Assembly (NCBI GenBank): GCA_036749735.1
Contig: DAINXV010000003.1
Coordinates: 186,001-250,000, forward strand
Reading direction: 5' to 3'
Source of the DNA: Lawsonella sp012842085
GTDB lineage: Bacteria > Actinomycetota > Actinomycetes > Mycobacteriales > Mycobacteriaceae
Length of the DNA: 64,000 nt
This document shows positions 33,554 to 41,935 of the stretch, piece by piece (position 1 is the first letter of the stretch; each line of letters begins with the position of its first letter). The translations under genes were made by a program, and so were the position numbers. The notes beneath the pieces were generated by a model. It did no database searches. It was not told the origin of the DNA and saw only the letters and a list, made by a program, of their open reading frames with translations.

Positions 33554-34387
33554 CTACCCTTCCTCTCCTCGGGATTCCTTGGCTTTCTTTTCTGCTAGCT
33601 CACGCTGCAGCTCCGCGTTTCGACGAGTCCCGGTGACGACATAGCCTTGGCCAGGGATTTCAGCTGTGCTGTAGTCGGAAATCCATTTCTTCTCGACGGT
33701 TTTGTCGAGGGTGCGCCAATGGACTTGCACCTTCCACCAGTTTTCTTCCAGTGGGGTGATGGTGGTGCACCATTCCACTTTCTTTTCGGGTACTTCCCTG
33801 GCGATTTGGCTGGCAATACTCTCTTCGGTTAACCACTGGCCGTTGGTGAGTGAATAGTAACCAGATGCGCTGCGCAGTCCCAGGTACTGGCGCCACATTT
33901 CAGCGAGTACGCCTTGCGGGATATCGGTCGGCCCTCCAGCGTCGGACACGTAGGGGTTTCCGGTCCGCGGTTCGCACCATTTTTCGACGGCGGCTGTGGG
34001 GGTTGGGCTTGGTTCTGGTTCTTCGCTCTTGTCGTGGTCGGGTACCAAGACCGCGACAAGTACCACTACGACGATGAGTGGGACAACGAAGAGGGCTGCA
34101 AAGCCGAGGTTTTTGAATAGCTTTTTCTTCTCCGGATCCATCGGCTGCTTCGGCTGCTTTGGTTGTTGTGGTTGTTGTGGCAGCTTCGGAGACATGGCGG
34201 CACCGCTTGGTTGAGGTGCAGCTGCCGGGGGTGTTGGTGTCCCCGCCGGCTCGCTACCGAAGAATGGATTGTCTGCCACGGGCGCAGGGGTGCTCGCCAG
34301 TGGTGCCCCGGAGGGCTCTTTACTCGTGACACTGGCGGGAACGCCCCATTCACGGAGCCATTCCCGCCAGTTTTCGCTGCTACTCAT
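33554..34387 (-). CDS. membrane-anchored exported-domain protein
   Basis: A 277-residue protein of unknown function. It starts with a short tryptophan-rich segment (ENWREWLREWG), then a Pro/Gln/Ala-rich linker containing PQQPQQPKQPKQP. A transmembrane helix follows at about 95-116 (AALFVVPLIVVVVLVAVLV). Beyond a Pro/Thr spacer the outer domain has two cysteines (KWCEPRTG and EWCTTITP), probably bonded, and a Lys/Glu-rich tail. The tryptophan-rich N-terminus is cytosolic and may recruit a partner. It lies 24 bp after the glycine-zipper gene and 4 bp before the P-loop-like gene. Confidence 0.65.
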   Translation of the reverse strand: MSSSENWREWLREWGVPASVTSKEPSGAPLASTPAPVADNPFFGSEPAGTPTPPAAAPQPSGAAMSPKLPQQPQQPKQPKQPMDPEKKKLFKNLGFAALFVVPLIVVVVLVAVLVPDHDKSEEPEPSPTPTAAVEKWCEPRTGNPYVSDAGGPTDIPQGVLAEMWRQYLGLRSASGYYSLTNGQWLTEESIASQIAREVPEKKVEWCTTITPLEENWWKVQVHWRTLDKTVEKKWISDYSTAEIPGQGYVVTGTRRNAELQRELAEKKAKESRGEEG

Positions 34388-34411
34388 CTATTTTTTAGAG
34401 CGGCCTTTCTG

Positions 34412-35848
34412 TTAGATCTGCACCATTCTGGGGAGATCCAATTTCCCTAAAGTGTCCACACTAAATGTGTCCTTCACTTTATCCTGAATTTCAGTGCTTC
34501 GATTCTTCAGCTTGGTGAAGGGCTTGGCGTCACCAATGGTTTTCACATCGTTGACAGTTGTTTTGACAACATCTTTAGCGCTTGGGAACTGTACCAGTTT
34601 CTTGTCGTCAATCTGCTTGTAGCCACCTTTGCGGCGTGCAGAGTTATCGAGGTCAATAATTCCTGCGGTGAGTCCGCTAACAACTCCGGTGACGACGGAG
34701 GTAGCAACTACCCCCGCGGTGGCTCCTACCGCAGCTCCAACAGTGCCACCTAGGACAGTACCAACGACAGGAGTGGCCACTAGAGCGGCGGCACCGATTG
34801 CACCACCGGCCAAGCCGAGGGCTAATGCTCCACCAGCAGCACCGACAACTAAGCCAATACCACCCACGGTAACTGCGCCCAATGCGAGTCCCGCAGCAGC
34901 ACCCAGAGCTAAACCACCTAGACCGAAGACTGCAGCACCGATTAGTGGGCCACCAACAAGGCCTATCACACCACCAATGGTTGCTCCGCTAACGGCGCCA
35001 CCAGCTCCGACAGGTATACCCAGAATTCCGCCAACTGGGCTGCTTGCCACGAATCCGATGACGGCGCCAGCAGCAGCGACGAGAGATCCAACCGCGCCAG
35101 CAAGAAGCAAGCCGAAAGTGGCAGCTCCTCCAAAGGCACCCATGGCGCCAAGCAGCAGACCCAAGCCAACACCTCCGACAAGTGCTGCACCGAGACCGCC
35201 AACTACAGCTCCGAGTCCACCGAGGGCTACACCCCCGATAAGGGCGCCTGCTCCAACCCCCAAAACCATGGCGGCAATTGCGACAGGTACTGCAAGTACG
35301 ACACCGGCAGCGCCACCTGCGACGGCGCCGACAGCCCCGCCTGCAACTCCGCCTGCAGCAGCGCCGGCTACGCGCGGCACAGTACCAGCGGCCAGAGCTT
35401 TAATGAGCTCCGGATTATTTTTCAGTGCTTTTGGATCTTTCAACAGCATGAGCGGTACCCGCACCAACAGCACTGGTGAGGTAGCAGCATTGATACCGTA
35501 CTTGGCTCCTACTTCAGCTGCATGCTTGAAGTCGCTGCTGGTTAGAAGGGCACGGGCAAGATCCATTTCGGAAAGGATGAGAAGACCCTTCTTGGTTTTA
35601 AGGGGCTTCTTTTTAGGTGCCGGCTTAGCGGCCGGCGGATTGTAGTATGGCGCCGGCGTAGACGGATAGTAGTTTTGCGGAGCCGTTGGGGTTTCCTGAA
35701 CTGCCGGGGGATCAAACTCGGGAGTCGGTTCAGCATCCACGGCTGACGCAACATTCACTCCCAGACATGCAGCCATTAAAACGGCGATGGGGAGAGCAAA
35801 AAAACGTTTCACTCGCTTCTTCTTTGCGTCAAGTGCCACAAAAGGCAC
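34412..35848 (-). CDS. exported glycine-zipper hydrophobic protein
   Basis: A 478-residue protein without a recognised family. It has a basic start and signal peptide (to about VASA|VDA, residue 36), a Pro/Tyr-rich linker (37-80) and a Lys-rich helical part (80-165). Then comes an uninterrupted Gly/Ala/Val/Leu region of roughly 240 residues (about 165-405) with endless GxxxG and GGxxG steps, such as AVAGGAAGVV and GAALVGGVGLG. A charged tail follows. The core could form packed membrane helices or an oligomeric pore. The GTG start is uncertain; another GTG follows three codons later. It is first in a three-gene cluster. A second protein of similar design is at 60312-61517. Confidence 0.7.
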   Translation of the reverse strand: MPFVALDAKKKRVKRFFALPIAVLMAACLGVNVASAVDAEPTPEFDPPAVQETPTAPQNYYPSTPAPYYNPPAAKPAPKKKPLKTKKGLLILSEMDLARALLTSSDFKHAAEVGAKYGINAATSPVLLVRVPLMLLKDPKALKNNPELIKALAAGTVPRVAGAAAGGVAGGAVGAVAGGAAGVVLAVPVAIAAMVLGVGAGALIGGVALGGLGAVVGGLGAALVGGVGLGLLLGAMGAFGGAATFGLLLAGAVGSLVAAAGAVIGFVASSPVGGILGIPVGAGGAVSGATIGGVIGLVGGPLIGAAVFGLGGLALGAAAGLALGAVTVGGIGLVVGAAGGALALGLAGGAIGAAALVATPVVGTVLGGTVGAAVGATAGVVATSVVTGVVSGLTAGIIDLDNSARRKGGYKQIDDKKLVQFPSAKDVVKTTVNDVKTIGDAKPFTKLKNRSTEIQDKVKDTFSVDTLGKLDLPRMVQI

Positions 35849-35961
35849 AGTGGTCTAAAGTTACGCACCGCAGTTTAGGGAGCTGCCGAGAGCTACAGGG
35901 GCGCTACTTTTAATAAACCATTGAAGAAAACACTTAGAACTGGAGAAATGCTGAAATTAAT

Positions 35962-35984
35962 CGGTTAAAAATATTTTTAAACCG
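35962..35984. repeat. AT-rich dyad
   Basis: CGGTT and AACCG arms flank AAAAATATTTTT, with one extra A. It lies 114 bp upstream of the glycine-zipper gene and resembles the dyads at 15492 and 20608. The gap also holds two tandem gacgtcaa copies at about 36052-36073. Confidence 0.45.
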
Positions 35985-36078
35985 TTGTTAGAGTTGAATA
36001 CTCCGCCATACCTCTACCGTGCTATCCCGCACACGCCAACCAGTAGAGAAACGACGTCAATAAGACGTCAAGAAACAG

Positions 36079-36127
36079 AAAACCCTTGCCGAGAAACCTG
36101 AAAAAGGTTATCTAGCAAGGGTTTTAA
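36079..36127 (-). terminator. terminator after tRNA-Ser(TGA)
   Basis: An 11-bp perfect stem (36079-36089 with 36115-36125) with a long loop that can itself fold (aacct/aggtt). It has a T-run on the minus strand. Confidence 0.7.
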
Positions 36128-36130
36128 GAG

Positions 36131-36217
36131 CGGAAGTGGAGGGATTTGAACCCCCGGCCCGCGCAAACGGGCGCTCGCTTTCAAGGCGAGTGCATTCGGC
36201 CGCTCTGCCACACTTCC
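36131..36217 (-). tRNA. tRNA-Ser(TGA)
   Basis: A class II tRNA with acceptor stem GGAAGTG/CACTTCC, anticodon loop CTTGAAA and a long variable arm. CCA is not encoded. Confidence 0.95.
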
Positions 36218-36256
36218 TTTGCGTTCTACATCATAGCGGGCAGAGACGCCGGATAC

Positions 36257-37264
36257 CTACTCAACCACTTCTTCCGATTGCTCCTGGAGAATCTCGCGGT
36301 ACAGTGCAATCACTTTGTCGGCGATAAATCGGATGCCGGCATTGTTGTAGTGGAAGCGCACTCCCGGACCACGGTTAATAATGAACGTATGGTCGGGGTG
36401 GCACAGGTCGTGCCCCACCACGTCACGGAGTGGAACGTTGTAAACGTTGGGACCTGCCAGCTTGGAAGCGTTTTCAAGGGCGATGTCGGTTTCTTCCCGC
36501 ATCCGCTCCAGTATTTGTTGCTCTTCAAGCGTCACGTTCTTCAAAATATTGGGGCAGTTTCCGCCCTTCATCAGGGGCAGGTAACCCACCGTAATGATGG
36601 TGGCGTTGGGGGCACGTTTCCGAATATCCTTCAACACCCGCAGAAGCTGCTCTTCCACCTCTTCACGCGTGGCGCCCTGGGTTATTTCTTGGGTTCCGCT
36701 GCGGGCATCCGCTTTAAACAGCTGGTCGACGGTCCCAAAGTCGTTGGAGCCGTAGCTCACCACCACCAGTTGGGTTTTGTACCCGAGTTTTTGGAGCGGC
36801 TGCTTCCAGTAGCGTCCAGTTTTTGCACCCGCGCAGGAAAGATCCGTCAACGGCATCTGCATGACTTTAGCCACCTCTTCGGGCCAGTTGTTGTCGTTGT
36901 GGATGCAGCCGTTTTCGGTTTTTATGCGGACTTTATTGGGGGAGAGAGCCTGCGTGGAGTCGCCGAGGGCCACAAAAATTTCGCCTTCGTTAAGATCCTC
37001 GTCCACAGCCTCAGCCTCCTTCGGGGTGTTCGACATGCCTTCACCATCTGTGCGGGTGGTCGCGTCCGAGTCGGTAGTGCCCCGTTCGGAGTAATCCGGT
37101 TCCGTAACCGGTGGTGTGATGGTCTCCGGCTCCGTTACCGCCGGTTGGGCAGGTTTATCCGGGTCAGCCTGTGCATAATTGGGGGCTATTCCAAAGCCTC
37201 CAGACACTAGCGCGAGGCTCAACACGAATGTTGCACCGGCAGATAACCAGCGAGAGTTGTCCAT
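36257..37264 (-). CDS. secreted SGNH/GDSL-type hydrolase
   Basis: A 335-residue exported esterase-like protein. A signal peptide (about 1-32, ending AQA|DP) leads to a Thr/Pro/Glu-rich linker, then the SGNH domain. The block I motif is VALGDSTQ (serine nucleophile, GDST instead of GDSL). Block II glycine is in LSCAGAKTG and block III is SYGSNDFG. The catalytic Asp/His pair is probably in the DLCHPDHTF and VRFHYNNAGIRF region. Paired cysteines are present, as in secreted actinobacterial lipases. The substrate is unknown; acyl groups on envelope glycans or lipids are possible. Start is ATG 37264 or 37276; neither has a strong ribosome site. Confidence 0.8.
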   Translation of the reverse strand: MDNSRWLSAGATFVLSLALVSGGFGIAPNYAQADPDKPAQPAVTEPETITPPVTEPDYSERGTTDSDATTRTDGEGMSNTPKEAEAVDEDLNEGEIFVALGDSTQALSPNKVRIKTENGCIHNDNNWPEEVAKVMQMPLTDLSCAGAKTGRYWKQPLQKLGYKTQLVVVSYGSNDFGTVDQLFKADARSGTQEITQGATREEVEEQLLRVLKDIRKRAPNATIITVGYLPLMKGGNCPNILKNVTLEEQQILERMREETDIALENASKLAGPNVYNVPLRDVVGHDLCHPDHTFIINRGPGVRFHYNNAGIRFIADKVIALYREILQEQSEEVVE

Positions 37265-37402
37265 GCGAAGAAGCATATCCCAAGACGTCACAATTTTTGG
37301 GTTCTCCAACTGCTGTTCTACAACTGCTGTTTTCTGTCATCATTCACCCCGGCAGACTGTTTGGTGTCACCAATACACGTTGGGTCGCGATACATTTGAA
37401 AC

Positions 37403-38392
37403 ATGCATGCACTCATGTTGCCTACCTTTAATGGACCCCGTTCCCTTACCTGGCGGCAAACTCCCGACCCCGTGCCTGGACCTGGCGAAGTGCTTATTAA
37501 AGTGCGCGCCGTGGCCACCAACCGGGCCGACATTTCCCACACCTATGGCCGCTACAAGCCACCCGCCGGGGTTAGTCCGCTACCCGGAATGGAGTGCTCC
37601 GGCACCATCGTGGCACTCGGGCCAGACCAGCCGGAGGATTCCCTCTGGACAGTGGGTGACGAGTGCTGTGCGCTTTTGAACGGCGGCGGCTACGCCCAAT
37701 TGGCTACCGCCCCCACGCGCCAACTGTTCCCCATCCCCCGCGGTGTGGATCTGGTGGATGCGGCGGCCCTGCCGGAGGCTGCCTGCGTCGCATGGTCCAA
37801 CCTGGTGATGGAGGGTGGCCTGCGCCCCGGGCACAATGTTCTTATCCAGGGCGGTGCCGGCGGCATGGGTTCTTTTGCGATCCAGTTGGCGAAAGCTCTC
37901 GGCGCAGGTGTGGTGGCGACGGCCGGGAAGACTCGCACCGTCGACCTCTGCTACGAGTTGGGGGCTGACGTTGCTCTCAACTATCACGATGAGGATCCGA
38001 AGATGACGCTGAGCGCATTGGGGGGAGCGAACGTGATCCTCGATATTCAGGGCGCATCCACTCTCGGCCTGCACCTTTCTTGTGTCGCACCGTTTGGGCG
38101 GATCGTCACCATTGGTTTGCAGGGCGGCAAAACCGCGGAACTGGACTACGGCAAACTCATGTCGAAGAAGGCGGGGATTATTTGCACCAGCTTGCGGGCA
38201 CGCCCCGCCACTGGCCCAGGTTCCAAAGCGGAAATTGTGCGGCAGGTGACGCAGCATGTGTGGCCGCTGATTGAGACTGGACTTATCAGCCCGGTCATCG
38301 AACGCCGGGTGCCGTTGCGTTCCGCTTACGATGTGCTCCAGGATATGGAGAAGTTTGAAACCATGGGAAAGTCGGTTCTGCTGGTAGAGTAA
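37403..38392 (+). CDS. quinone oxidoreductase-like MDR protein
   Basis: A 329-residue zinc-free medium-chain dehydrogenase/reductase of the quinone oxidoreductase (PIG3-like) type. The N-terminal fold (PGPGEVLIKVRAVATNRAD) is typical. The family signature LPEAACVAWSNL is present. The NADPH-binding stretch is IQGGAGGMGSFAIQLAKALGA. The catalytic zinc cysteines of alcohol dehydrogenases are absent. It stands at the position of M. tuberculosis Rv3777, upstream of the galactan export genes, with no known functional link to them. It probably reduces quinones or enals with NADPH. Confidence 0.88.
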   Translation: MHALMLPTFNGPRSLTWRQTPDPVPGPGEVLIKVRAVATNRADISHTYGRYKPPAGVSPLPGMECSGTIVALGPDQPEDSLWTVGDECCALLNGGGYAQLATAPTRQLFPIPRGVDLVDAAALPEAACVAWSNLVMEGGLRPGHNVLIQGGAGGMGSFAIQLAKALGAGVVATAGKTRTVDLCYELGADVALNYHDEDPKMTLSALGGANVILDIQGASTLGLHLSCVAPFGRIVTIGLQGGKTAELDYGKLMSKKAGIICTSLRARPATGPGSKAEIVRQVTQHVWPLIETGLISPVIERRVPLRSAYDVLQDMEKFETMGKSVLLVE

Positions 38393-38435
38393 TGTCAGTT
38401 CAGAGTTTCATGTCTAGGCAGGTAGGCTCGTCAGA

Positions 38436-39344
38436 GTGGAAATTGTAGAACGACAAGACGGTCAGATTCCCGAACACGACCATAGTGGTTTGGGCATCTT
38501 GGCGAAGACTTTCGAGGGTGAACCACCCAAATCAGATTCGTTCACGTTCCGTCGTGCTTTCCAAGATCTTATTGACGGCTGGAAAGCTGACGAGCTGTGG
38601 ATCATGCTCGGCTGGCAGGACATTAAACAGCGCTACCGCCGCTCCACCTTGGGCCCCCTGTGGATTACTATCGCCACCGGCGTGATGGCTGTTGCGCTGG
38701 GGCTACTCTACTCGCTGCTGTTCAACGAGGATCTCTCGTACTTCCTCCCCCACGTGACCTTGGGTCTTATTATGTGGGGCTTCATTGCGGGATGTATTCA
38801 GGACGGGGCCCAGGTTTTTATTGCTAACGAGGGCCTTATTAAGCAGCTGCCCGCACCGCTTAGTGTGCACGTCTACCGGCTGGTGTGGCGCCAACTATTG
38901 TTCCTGGGCCACAACATGATTATTTACCTCATTCTGTTGGTGGTGTTTAGGCCCTCCCTCGGCTGGGATGTGCTGCTGTTTATTCCGGGGCTACTACTCC
39001 TCATGCTGAACGGTGTGTGGGTGTCCATGTTCTTCGGCATTATCGCCACCCGCTTCCGGGACGTTGCCCCGCTGGTTGACTCCCTCGTCCAGCTGGCGTT
39101 CTACATGACCCCCATTGTGTGGACCACCCGCACCCTCTACTCCAACGAAGCCATGTCGCAGCGCGCCAAACTGGCGGAACTCAACCCGCTTTACCACTAC
39201 CTGGAGATTGTGCGCTCTCCCCTCATGGGTCTAGACGTGGCCCCCTACCACTGGGCAGTGGTGGGCGGCTGCACTGTTATCGGATTCATTTTGATGCTGC
39301 TTGTGATGCGGAAAGCCCGTGGCCGCGTCTCCTACTGGGTATAG
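38436..39344 (+). CDS. wzm: galactan ABC exporter permease
   Basis: A 302-residue ABC-2 permease of the Wzm/RfbD type (M. tuberculosis Rv3783), which with Wzt moves the lipid-linked galactan precursor across the membrane. An amphipathic cytosolic N-terminus (1-50) precedes ELWIMLGWQDIKQRYRRSTLGPLW (core WQDIKQRYRRS), the conserved gate-helix entry. Six helices follow, ending VMRKARGRVSYWV. GTG start at 38436. It is 16 bp ahead of the ATPase gene. Confidence 0.92.
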   Translation: MEIVERQDGQIPEHDHSGLGILAKTFEGEPPKSDSFTFRRAFQDLIDGWKADELWIMLGWQDIKQRYRRSTLGPLWITIATGVMAVALGLLYSLLFNEDLSYFLPHVTLGLIMWGFIAGCIQDGAQVFIANEGLIKQLPAPLSVHVYRLVWRQLLFLGHNMIIYLILLVVFRPSLGWDVLLFIPGLLLLMLNGVWVSMFFGIIATRFRDVAPLVDSLVQLAFYMTPIVWTTRTLYSNEAMSQRAKLAELNPLYHYLEIVRSPLMGLDVAPYHWAVVGGCTVIGFILMLLVMRKARGRVSYWV

Positions 39345-39360
39345 AAAAGGAGATTGCACC

Positions 39361-40257
39361 ATGGCTAGAAGAAACGAAGAAAAACGTCCCGTCTCCATCG
39401 ACACCTACGACGCCTGCGTCGACTTCCCCATTTTTGATGCCCGCACCCGCTCCCTCAAACAAACCTTCCTGGGTGCCGCCGGTGGCGTTATTGGCCGCAA
39501 CACCAGCAACGTTGTGGTGGTGGAAGCCCTCAAAAACATTAACCTGCACCTGCGGGAAGGCGACCGGGTGGGTCTCGTCGGCCACAACGGCGCCGGCAAA
39601 TCCACGCTCCTGCGGCTCCTTTCGGGCATCTACGAACCAACTAGCGGCAGCGCCGAAGTAAACGGCCGTGTCGCCCCCGTCTTCGACCTGGGTATCGGCA
39701 TGGACCCGGAGGTTTCCGGCTACGAAAACATTATTGTGCGTGGCCTCTTCCTGGGGCAGACCCGGGAACAGATGGAAGCCAAAATGGAGGAGATCGCCGA
39801 ATTCTCCGAACTGGGCGAATACCTGCACATGCCGCTGCGCACCTACTCCACCGGTATGCGCGTCCGCCTAGCCTTAGGTGTCGTCACCTCCATTGACCCC
39901 GAGATTCTGCTGCTGGACGAAGGCATTGGTGCGGTTGACGCAGCCTTCATGCGGAAAGCCCGCCACCGTCTGGAAGACCTGGTGCGCCGCTCCGGTATCC
40001 TGATTTTCGCCTCCCACTCCAACGACTTCCTGGCCCAGCTGTGCGACAAAGCCATCTGGATTGACCACGGAGAAACCGTCCTTGCAGGTTCGGTGGAGGA
40101 AGTGGTGCGCGCCTACGAAGGCGACGCCGCTGGCGACTATGTGGCCCGGATTATTGAAAAGATGGAGCGGGAAGACCAAATGTATGGCCGCGATAGCCGC
40201 CGCGCCAACGGTATCCCCAACTCCGACAATCCCAACCCCAACCCGGAGGAGAAGTAA
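39361..40257 (+). CDS. wzt: galactan ABC exporter ATPase
   Basis: A 298-residue ABC ATPase of the Wzt/RfbE type without the extra carbohydrate-binding C-terminal domain. Walker A is GHNGAGKSTLL. The signature is degenerate, YSTGMRVRLAL, as usual in O-antigen/teichoic acid exporters. Walker B is ILLLDEGIG and the switch histidine is in FASHSNDF. ATG 39361 has aaggag upstream. The glfT1 start lies two bases after its stop. Confidence 0.93.
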   Translation: MARRNEEKRPVSIDTYDACVDFPIFDARTRSLKQTFLGAAGGVIGRNTSNVVVVEALKNINLHLREGDRVGLVGHNGAGKSTLLRLLSGIYEPTSGSAEVNGRVAPVFDLGIGMDPEVSGYENIIVRGLFLGQTREQMEAKMEEIAEFSELGEYLHMPLRTYSTGMRVRLALGVVTSIDPEILLLDEGIGAVDAAFMRKARHRLEDLVRRSGILIFASHSNDFLAQLCDKAIWIDHGETVLAGSVEEVVRAYEGDAAGDYVARIIEKMEREDQMYGRDSRRANGIPNSDNPNPNPEEK

Positions 40258-40259
40258 AC

Positions 40260-41180
40260 ATGCGGGTCGTGGGCGTGGTTGTCACCTACAACCGAGTTGA
40301 TGTGCTGGGGGATTCCCTCCACGTGTTGGCGCACCAGTCCCGCCCCCTCGACCACCTCATCGTGGTGGACAACGGCAACGACCCACAGGTGGGGGAACTG
40401 CTCCGCTCTGTTTGCGAACCCGCTGGACTCGACTTCACCTACCTGCCGTCCCAACACAATTTGGGTGGCGCCGGTGGTTTCGCCCTCGGCATGCTGCACG
40501 CCCTCGCCCTCGGCGCCGACTGGGTGTGGTGTGCCGACGACGACGGCCACCCCGACGGCACGGAAGTGCTAGAGACTCTCCTCAGCTGTGCCCACAAGCA
40601 TGGCCTGGCGGAAGTCTCCCCCGTGGTCTGCACCATCGACGACCCCGAAACCCTCGCTTTCCCGCTGCGCCGGGGTCTGGTGTGGCGCCGCAAACGCAGC
40701 GAGCTTTTCGACGCCAACGACCCCAACCACGAGAACGATTTGCTGCCAGGGATCGCTTCCCTCATGAACGGTGCACTGTTTAGCGCCAACTGTTTGGACA
40801 CAGTGGGGGTGACGGATCTGCGGCTTTTCATGCGCGGGGATGAGGTTGAGCTGCACCGCCGCTTGGAGCGCTCTGGCCTGCCCTTCGGCACCTGCTTGTC
40901 CACCGCCTACCTGCACCCGCATGGAGCGGATGAGTTTAAACCGATTCTGGGTGGACGCATGCACGCCCAATACCCGGACAGTGCCGTCAAACGCTACTAC
41001 ACCTACCGCAACCGCGGCTTCCTGATGAACATGCCCGGCAAACGTCGCCTCATTTTCCAGGAATACGCCCGCTTCGCCTGGTTTTTCCTAGTGCAGCAGC
41101 GGGACCTCGCCGGGTTTAAAGAATGGATGCGGCTGCGTCGCCTGGGACACAACGAACAACTGAAGCGCTACCAGCAGTAA
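40260..41180 (+). CDS. glfT1: galactofuranosyltransferase GlfT1
   Basis: A 306-residue GT2 glycosyltransferase (M. tuberculosis Rv3782), which adds the first two galactofuranose units to the rhamnose-GlcNAc-decaprenyl linker. VVTYNRVDVLGDSL opens the UDP-sugar fold and the metal-binding motif is CADDDGHPDG. QHNLGGAGGFALGM is shared with GlfT2. A conserved acceptor-side segment follows (LFMRGDEVELHRRL), then HPHGADEF. It works in the cytosol before export by Wzm/Wzt, encoded just upstream in the same operon. Confidence 0.93.
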   Translation: MRVVGVVVTYNRVDVLGDSLHVLAHQSRPLDHLIVVDNGNDPQVGELLRSVCEPAGLDFTYLPSQHNLGGAGGFALGMLHALALGADWVWCADDDGHPDGTEVLETLLSCAHKHGLAEVSPVVCTIDDPETLAFPLRRGLVWRRKRSELFDANDPNHENDLLPGIASLMNGALFSANCLDTVGVTDLRLFMRGDEVELHRRLERSGLPFGTCLSTAYLHPHGADEFKPILGGRMHAQYPDSAVKRYYTYRNRGFLMNMPGKRRLIFQEYARFAWFFLVQQRDLAGFKEWMRLRRLGHNEQLKRYQQ

Positions 41181-41196
41181 GGTAGTAAGGTCCGCT

Positions 41197-41922
41197 GTGC
41201 TTCCTCCCCCAACCCGCCGCCCCGAGCTACGCCGACGTGCCGACACTCACCAATGGTGGGCTCTCCTTTTCATGGAGCTGGAGCGGGCGGCCGACCCGCA
41301 AATAGCCGAACCGATGGCTGCCTACATGCGCAACAAGTTCCCGTTCTTGGGTATCAAAACCCCGTTGCGCCGCAGCATTTCCATGCCCTTCATGCGGGCC
41401 ACCGCCGACGATCCGCTGGATTGGGAATTTGTGGAGTCCTGTTGGGAGCAGCCGGAGCGGGAATTCGCATATGTGGCGTGCGACTATCTGAACCGCCACC
41501 AAACACAGCTCACACCTGCGGATGTGCCGCGCCTCCGGAAGCTTGTGCAGTGGGATTCCTGGTGGGACACCATCGATGTGCTGGACAAATTTGTGGGCTA
41601 CATTGTGTACCGCAACCCGGAAGAGTCCGACACTATGCGCCAGTGGGCGCGCGACCCCGACATGTGGATCCGTCGGGTAGCTATCGGCCACCAACGTCGC
41701 TTCCGGGAAGACACCAACACGGACCTGTTGGAGGATATTCTGGTCGCCAATTTCGGCAGTGACGAATTCTTCATCAACAAAGCCATTGGCTGGGCGCTGC
41801 GGGAATACTCCAAAACTAATGCACCCTGGGTGCAGGATTTTGTCGAACGGCACCGGCCGGACATGTCGGCACTAAGTATCCGGGAAGGCAGCAAATACCT
41901 AACTGAACCGCACTCCCGCTAG
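41197..41922 (+). CDS. AlkD-like DNA alkylation repair protein
   Basis: A 241-residue helical-repeat protein of the AlkC/AlkD DNA glycosylase superfamily, removing N3/N7-alkylated bases. Early FPFLGIKTPLRR matches the motif FLGVKxPxxR. LVQWDSWWDTIDVL (family WDxVD) holds the catalytic aspartate with partner tryptophans. RDPDMWIRRVAIGHQ and FFINKAIGWALREYSK are also characteristic. GTG start with taagg upstream, 16 bp behind glfT1, so it may be co-transcribed with the galactan operon although unrelated in function. Confidence 0.9.
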   Translation: MLPPPTRRPELRRRADTHQWWALLFMELERAADPQIAEPMAAYMRNKFPFLGIKTPLRRSISMPFMRATADDPLDWEFVESCWEQPEREFAYVACDYLNRHQTQLTPADVPRLRKLVQWDSWWDTIDVLDKFVGYIVYRNPEESDTMRQWARDPDMWIRRVAIGHQRRFREDTNTDLLEDILVANFGSDEFFINKAIGWALREYSKTNAPWVQDFVERHRPDMSALSIREGSKYLTEPHSR

Positions 41923-41935
41923 CCCACCTGCAGCG

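Noticed and set aside
34629..35645. 338-codon plus-strand Pro/Ala/Thr-rich frame
   Set aside because: It is the complement of the glycine-zipper gene; proline-rich antisense arises directly from Gly codons.
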